From IMG/VR virus record IMGVR_UViG_3300048922_000477, positions 1-40,762 of that record: a stretch of DNA of 40,762 nt. One strand, given 5' to 3'. Position numbers and translations under genes: made by a program. Positions within the stretch are counted from its first letter, which is position 1. Every line of letters begins with the position of its first letter. Positions 37,395-40,762 of this stretch are shown in pieces. The notes beneath the pieces were generated by a model that worked only from the letters and a program-made list of their open reading frames with translations, made no database searches and had not been told where the DNA came from. This stretch comes from a virus.

Positions 37395-38005
37395 TACTTG
37401 GGATCACCTTTCACGTAGACCACGGGCAAGTCCTTCAGAGTTCCCGATGAAAGCTCATACCCTTTGGCCCTACCTACAATATTAGGAGCTGTATAGACGG
37501 CCAACGATATGCATAAAAACATTTGTAAGACCTGCATTAAATCGATGCTCTTAAATCCCTCATTGAAAACCAAATCGTAAATATAACAACCTACTGAAAC
37601 ACCCAATAAAAAACCACTTATCTGGCCCAGATAGTATACAGAAGGCGAGTACTTCGGAAATGGATCTAAAAGCAAATAAAGCGCAAACATAGCCGAAACC
37701 AGTACAATGAGGCCTACGAAAACAGCTAGCCATCTACGTAAAAAATTTCGTTCAATAGGTGTTCGACTAAGCCCCCATGAAACCACAAGACCAATTATTA
37801 CATAAAGGAAGACCATAGCTCCCTTCCGGACAAAGTATTCTGTGGGCACGGTATTGATTAACCAAGACGCGCCCATCCGCTCAAACATATATCTGAACTC
37901 AAAAAAGCCAGCGATGCCAGCTATGAATGAGGTTACTCCCAGTATAGAACCAAGCTTGACCGCCCATTCGCCCAAGCTGTTAAGAGTGAAAGCGCGCTCA
38001 GTCAT
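37277..38005 (-). CDS. multi-pass membrane protein, second gene of an AT-rich cassette
   Basis: 242 aa with about five hydrophobic segments (around residues 14-35, 62-80, 92-113, 125-144 and 160-175: GSILGVTSFIAGIAGFFEF, AMVFLYVIIGLVVSW, LAVFVGLIVLVSAMFALYLL, LGQISGFLLGVSVGCYIYDL, VLQMFLCISLAVY). A soluble C-terminal domain of about 55 residues follows (GTLKDLPVVYVKGDPKYQLI; MGDNLVVFESASFSPRKISI), probably cytoplasmic or periplasmic beta structure. It overlaps the upstream gene by 8 nt. No family recognised. AT-rich like its partner and unlike the phage genes. Confidence 0.7.
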   Translation of the reverse strand: MTERAFTLNSLGEWAVKLGSILGVTSFIAGIAGFFEFRYMFERMGASWLINTVPTEYFVRKGAMVFLYVIIGLVVSWGLSRTPIERNFLRRWLAVFVGLIVLVSAMFALYLLLDPFPKYSPSVYYLGQISGFLLGVSVGCYIYDLVFNEGFKSIDLMQVLQMFLCISLAVYTAPNIVGRAKGYELSSGTLKDLPVVYVKGDPKYQLIEAMGDNLVVFESASFSPRKISIIKFGKDVSIGLQK

Positions 38006-38669
38006 TAGATGGAAGAACTTGTTCTTGCGACGTTTGCACTTTTAACTTCCTCTGTGCTTGTTTTTCGGCAAGTGGTTCTACTCTTCTGAATACCGAAAAG
38101 AGAATTTTCATTTTCATTAGAGGGTTACCATCAACCCGCGCATCTAACACGCAACGTTGCCGCTCAGACAAATCCAAAACCTGCTCCATTCTTTCAGACG
38201 CTCTTTTTACAAAGTTTGTTTGACCCACAGTCATACCCCCAACATCAGAAGCATCAATATCAGATAACTTCATTTCTGAGGATCGGGCATGCAAACTCTT
38301 ATATGTTTGAACAGCTGTCTGGTAAACAACTGCGACAGCGGCAACCATCACACCGACATGAAACGCAGCCTCAAGAATAACCGCCAATTCAATATAACCA
38401 GGCGAAGCATACTTTATCTTTTCGATTTCAGGCTTGCCGCTTTCGGGAATCCCTTTGAAAAGATTGTTAAAAAAATGAACCGTGCTATAGCCACCACGCC
38501 AGGGAAATTTATTATATACAAGCTGTACCTTGCGCTCATCACTTCCCCGCAAGTCACCCAAGAGAGAAAAGGCAAAACCATAAACTCGAGTGTAATTATG
38601 CGTGACCTCGGACAACTCCTCTAGAGACCAATTTAAGTCCAATAAAAGCTTAGTGGTATCATTTTCCAT
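37998..38669 (-). CDS. hypothetical protein with one hydrophobic segment, first gene of the AT-rich cassette
   Basis: 223 aa from ATG 38669 with AGGACTCGTTG upstream. It opens with a soluble helical region (NDTTKLLLDLNWSLEELSEV). An IEKIKYASPGYIELAVILEA motif leads straight into a hydrophobic stretch (AAFHVGVMVAAVAVVYQTAV), then comes a long charged helical C-terminus (TNFVKRASERMEQVLDLSER; RRVEPLAEKQAQRKLKV). Probably membrane-associated, with the C-terminus in the cytoplasm. The SPGYIEL-plus-membrane-segment layout is shared with other uncharacterised proteins I cannot name. It forms a two-gene unit with the membrane protein. Confidence 0.7.
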   Translation of the reverse strand: MENDTTKLLLDLNWSLEELSEVTHNYTRVYGFAFSLLGDLRGSDERKVQLVYNKFPWRGGYSTVHFFNNLFKGIPESGKPEIEKIKYASPGYIELAVILEAAFHVGVMVAAVAVVYQTAVQTYKSLHARSSEMKLSDIDASDVGGMTVGQTNFVKRASERMEQVLDLSERQRCVLDARVDGNPLMKMKILFSVFRRVEPLAEKQAQRKLKVQTSQEQVLPSND

Positions 38670-39071
38670 CAACGAGTCCTATATGAGATCTTCCATGTCT
38701 GCACACTCGGAATTTGACTTCGAGCATAGCACGAATCGGCAAGGTAACAGCATGCGCCAAGTAGCACAACGCCATCACAAATTATGGCTTTGTGCGCGAT
38801 TCTCAATCACCCGGTTACGGAGGCTGTCTGCCGCGCCGAACACAACGCCCTCCCCTAATGAACTTCGGATCAGGACTTTAGCTGTCCGAACAGAGCCGTC
38901 ACCCGTTAGACCAAAGGACGAACTCTAGCTTGCGATACGAGAATGCTGCGGGCGAGTGATGTGTTCGCCGACCAATCGGTGCCTGTCGACTCAAAACATC
39001 ACGACAATCACTGGCAGCACCCTCCTTCCAGGCATACCGTTAAAGGCTGACACAGAGGCAGCCTCCCCTCG
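38670..39071. other. non-coding stretch between cassette and HEAT-like gene
   Basis: No frame with a ribosome site and plausible composition on either strand. A + strand frame ending at 38928 is Arg/Ser/Pro-rich and looks like noise. The promoter of the leftward cassette should lie at its left end. Base composition returns to phage-like by about 38780. A short inverted repeat (CTGT-CCGA-ACAG, 38882-38893) is the only visible structure. Confidence 0.45.
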
Positions 39072-39296
39072 TCATGAAATTTTCGACGCGTGACCTAGAG
39101 CTTTCGCTGCTGCCACTTTGATATCGAGGTGTACGGTGGAGTTAGCGGTAACAATATCTATTAATGCCTGCCGCGCATCCTTGCCACCTGCATAGCCCAA
39201 GCCTTCAGCTGCTGCGACTTTTATATCTAAATGCACGGTTGAGTTTCCAGTCATGGTTTGAATCAACTGCGATACAGCTTCAGATGGCGTTGCCAT
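39072..39296 (-). CDS. HEAT-repeat-like mini-protein (74 aa)
   Basis: Built from two nearly identical 34-residue units: NSTVHLDIKVAAAEGLGYAG and NSTVHLDIKVAAAKALGHAS, joined by GKDARQALIDIVTA. The helix-turn-helix pattern with Ala/Leu spacing is HEAT/armadillo-like, so a protein-binding scaffold is likely. The start at 39296 has AGGGATAAG upstream. The two copies differ at the DNA level, so the repeat is old or under selection. Two units are too few for a stable solenoid alone, suggesting a fragment or an oligomer. Confidence 0.6.
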   Translation of the reverse strand: MATPSEAVSQLIQTMTGNSTVHLDIKVAAAEGLGYAGGKDARQALIDIVTANSTVHLDIKVAAAKALGHASKIS

Positions 39297-39468
39297 AAAT
39301 ACTTATCCCTAAGACATTAATTGAGGAGTCGCGATACTAGGTAGTTTGGCTCTCCATAGCAATTCATCTTCCCCCCACCTTTCCCATCTTCTGCCGCGCA
39401 CAGCAGCGAGGACAACACATGATAATGAACAAGACAGCGCTGCCCAGTGCGGGCAGCGGGAGGTAACT
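39297..39468. other. intergenic region upstream of the integrase operon
   Basis: No gene. A GC-rich hairpin (GCTGCCC-AGTGC-GGGCAGC, about 39439-39457) stands immediately before the ribosome site of the DUF4224 gene and could block its translation or act as a weak terminator. Confidence 0.45.
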
Positions 39469-39711
39469 ATGCAAGCAGAAATCTTATCGGATAAGGAGCT
39501 TGCGGACCTCACCGGCTACAAGCTCAGAGCACATCAGCGTAAATGGCTTAGGGATCGCAACTGGGTATTCATCGAGAGTCGCGGCGGTCGGCCCTTGGTC
39601 GGACGGATGTTCGCGCGCATGAAGCTGGGCATGGTGAACCCGGCCATGGTTGAACAGAACCCACCGCCGGGGCGCCCCGTTTGGACGCCAGACTTCTCCA
39701 AGGTGAACTGA
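39469..39711 (+). CDS. DUF4224 protein, integrase partner
   Basis: 80 aa from ATG 39469 with a strong GGGAGGTAACT site. The N-terminus SDKELADLTGYKLRAHQRKW is the hallmark of DUF4224, a small domain often encoded just before phage integrases and resembling an excisionase or winged-helix protein. The end is extended and Pro-rich (NPPPGRPVWTPDFSKVN). It ends one base before the integrase ATG, so the two are co-translated. A role as recombination directionality factor or integrase cofactor is an inference. Confidence 0.85.
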   Translation: MQAEILSDKELADLTGYKLRAHQRKWLRDRNWVFIESRGGRPLVGRMFARMKLGMVNPAMVEQNPPPGRPVWTPDFSKVN

Positions 39712-39712
39712 T

Positions 39713-40762
39713 ATGCGCCCCCGGAACCACGAAAACAGGGATTTGCCGCCTGGAATGGTGCGCCGTAAGCGCCCAAGGAAAAATGGCAAGGTTTGGATCG
39801 GCTACTACTACCGGGATTCTGCTGGCAAAGAGATCCCGCTCGGAACAGACCTGAGCAAAGCCCGTTTGAAGTGGGCCGAACTTGAGGCCAAAGACAAACC
39901 CGCCGATCTGACAACGATGAGGGGCATCTTCGACCGATATGTGCGCGACGTCATCCCAAAAAAGGGCGAGCGGACCCAGAAAGACAACATGGCCGAACTA
40001 AAACAGCTTCGCCCTACGTTTGATGAGGCACCTATCGATTCAATTACTCCGTTCAACATCGCAGGTTACCGTGATGCTCGCTCAGCGAAGGTTCGTGCCA
40101 ACCGCGAGATCGCGCTCCTGTCCCACGTTTTCAACATGGCTAGAGAGTGGGGCCTCACGGAACGGGAGAACCCTTGCCAAGGCATCAGAAAGAATAAGGA
40201 GGCGCCGCGTGATTACTACGCCAACGCGGCTGTCTGGGATGCCGTCTACGCGGTTGCCGAACAAGAACTCAAGGAAGCCATGGATCTGGGCTATTTGACC
40301 GGCCAACGTCCGGCTGACGTACTAATCATGCGTAGCGACGATACCGAGGGTGACTACCTCCTGGTAACGCAGGGCAAGACCGGCCAGAAGCTACGAATCC
40401 TGATGCGTACGGAAGCCGGGGAAAACAGCTTGGGGAGGTTGTTTAGGGAGATCAGCGAAAGGAATGTCGGTCATTCGTCCAAGTACCTGTTGATCAACAG
40501 ACACGGAAAGCGGATGACGAAGGGGATGTTACGCTTGCGATGGGACAGGGCGCGGGAAAAAGCCAAGCAGAACGCCATCGAACAAGGCGACCCGCTGCTC
40601 GCGGCCAAGATTGGAGGGTTTCAGTTCCGCGACATCCGGCCAAAGGCTGCGTCGGAAATCATCGATATCGGGGATGCCAGCCTGCTGCTCGGCCACAGCA
40701 AACAGGAGATCACCAAGCGGGTTTACAGGAGGATTGGCGCGACCGCGAAACCTACCAAATAG
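39713..40762 (+). CDS. int: tyrosine integrase of the prophage
   Basis: 349 aa, ending exactly at the window end with its stop. The N-terminal arm-binding part is GKVWIGYYYRDSAGKEIPLG. The core-binding domain is at about residues 65-160. Catalytic residues are Arg199 (TGQRPADVL), Lys222 (TQGKTGQKLRI), Arg306-x-x-Arg309 (FRDIRPKAAS, where most family members have His-x-x-Arg), His328 (LLGHS) and Tyr338 (RVYRR). It should integrate the phage into the 3' end of tRNA-Ser(UGA). It lies next to the right junction. Confidence 0.95.
   Translation: MRPRNHENRDLPPGMVRRKRPRKNGKVWIGYYYRDSAGKEIPLGTDLSKARLKWAELEAKDKPADLTTMRGIFDRYVRDVIPKKGERTQKDNMAELKQLRPTFDEAPIDSITPFNIAGYRDARSAKVRANREIALLSHVFNMAREWGLTERENPCQGIRKNKEAPRDYYANAAVWDAVYAVAEQELKEAMDLGYLTGQRPADVLIMRSDDTEGDYLLVTQGKTGQKLRILMRTEAGENSLGRLFREISERNVGHSSKYLLINRHGKRMTKGMLRLRWDRAREKAKQNAIEQGDPLLAAKIGGFQFRDIRPKAASEIIDIGDASLLLGHSKQEITKRVYRRIGATAKPTK

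Noticed and set aside
38880-38935. tRNA-like sequence on the minus strand (GGTCTAACGGGTGACGGC)
   Set aside because: It recalls a D-arm, but no acceptor stem, proper anticodon stem of 5 bp or T-arm can be formed around it.

Overview
The window is a nearly complete temperate Caudoviricetes prophage in a GC-rich gammaproteobacterium, most likely Pseudomonas. This rests on gene content, the umuDC/LexA-box style and the tRNA-Ser target. The left junction is visible at about 496-559: the 3' part of a tRNA-Ser(UGA) gene on the minus strand, without its 5' half. The tyrosine integrase ends at the last base of the window, so the reconstituted tRNA (attR side) should lie just beyond it. Bases 1-495 are host chromosome and include a 52-residue membrane protein gene.

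Layout: (a) 0.77-4.1 kb, left-end accessory block: a small gene, a LexA-controlled umuD-umuC pair, a divergent SRAP abasic-site protein and an orphan gene. (b) 4.1-27.0 kb, one long leftward late operon. Read from its start at about 27 kb it encodes holin, an unknown protein, lambda-type packaging and head genes (small and large terminase, gpW, portal, a protease-capsid fusion, DUF2190 cement protein, FII-like connector), then a P2-type contractile tail (V, W, J, I, H, fibre chaperone, FI, FII, E/E', T, U, X, D), then endolysin and spanins. The particle is therefore a lambda-head/P2-tail myovirus. Several compact terminator hairpins sit inside the operon, consistent with a Q-type antiterminator. 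(c) 27.2-29.7 kb, an AT-rich two-gene cargo cassette between Q and the holin. (d) 29.8-35.2 kb, leftward early genes: Q, a zinc-finger protein, a second tyrosine recombinase, DnaB, an O-like initiator, small proteins and cro. (e) 35.2-37.2 kb, the cro/cI switch with three evenly spaced operators, a second operator pair downstream of cI, a LuxR-type HTH protein and a small gene. (f) 37.2-38.7 kb, a second AT-rich two-gene cassette (membrane proteins). (g) 39.0-40.8 kb, a HEAT-like mini-protein, a DUF4224 protein and the integrase.

How it works together: CI (S24 family, self-cleaving) holds operators on both sides of its gene. SOS induction would relieve CI and also LexA at umuDC/SRAP. The leftward early operon would then make replication proteins and Q, and Q would carry transcription through the late operon and its internal terminators.

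Best candidate for an undescribed system: the 27267-29623 cassette. It pairs a DUF262/ParB-like protein carrying a DGLQR motif with a protein whose C-terminal region carries a HEPN-type RNxxxH motif. It is AT-rich, overlaps no phage gene and occupies the slot between Q and lysis that holds toxin genes in Shiga-toxin phages. Two other notable signals are a six-copy CGTTAC-N(1-2)-GTAACG palindrome confined to the late genes, and the second operator cluster downstream of cI.
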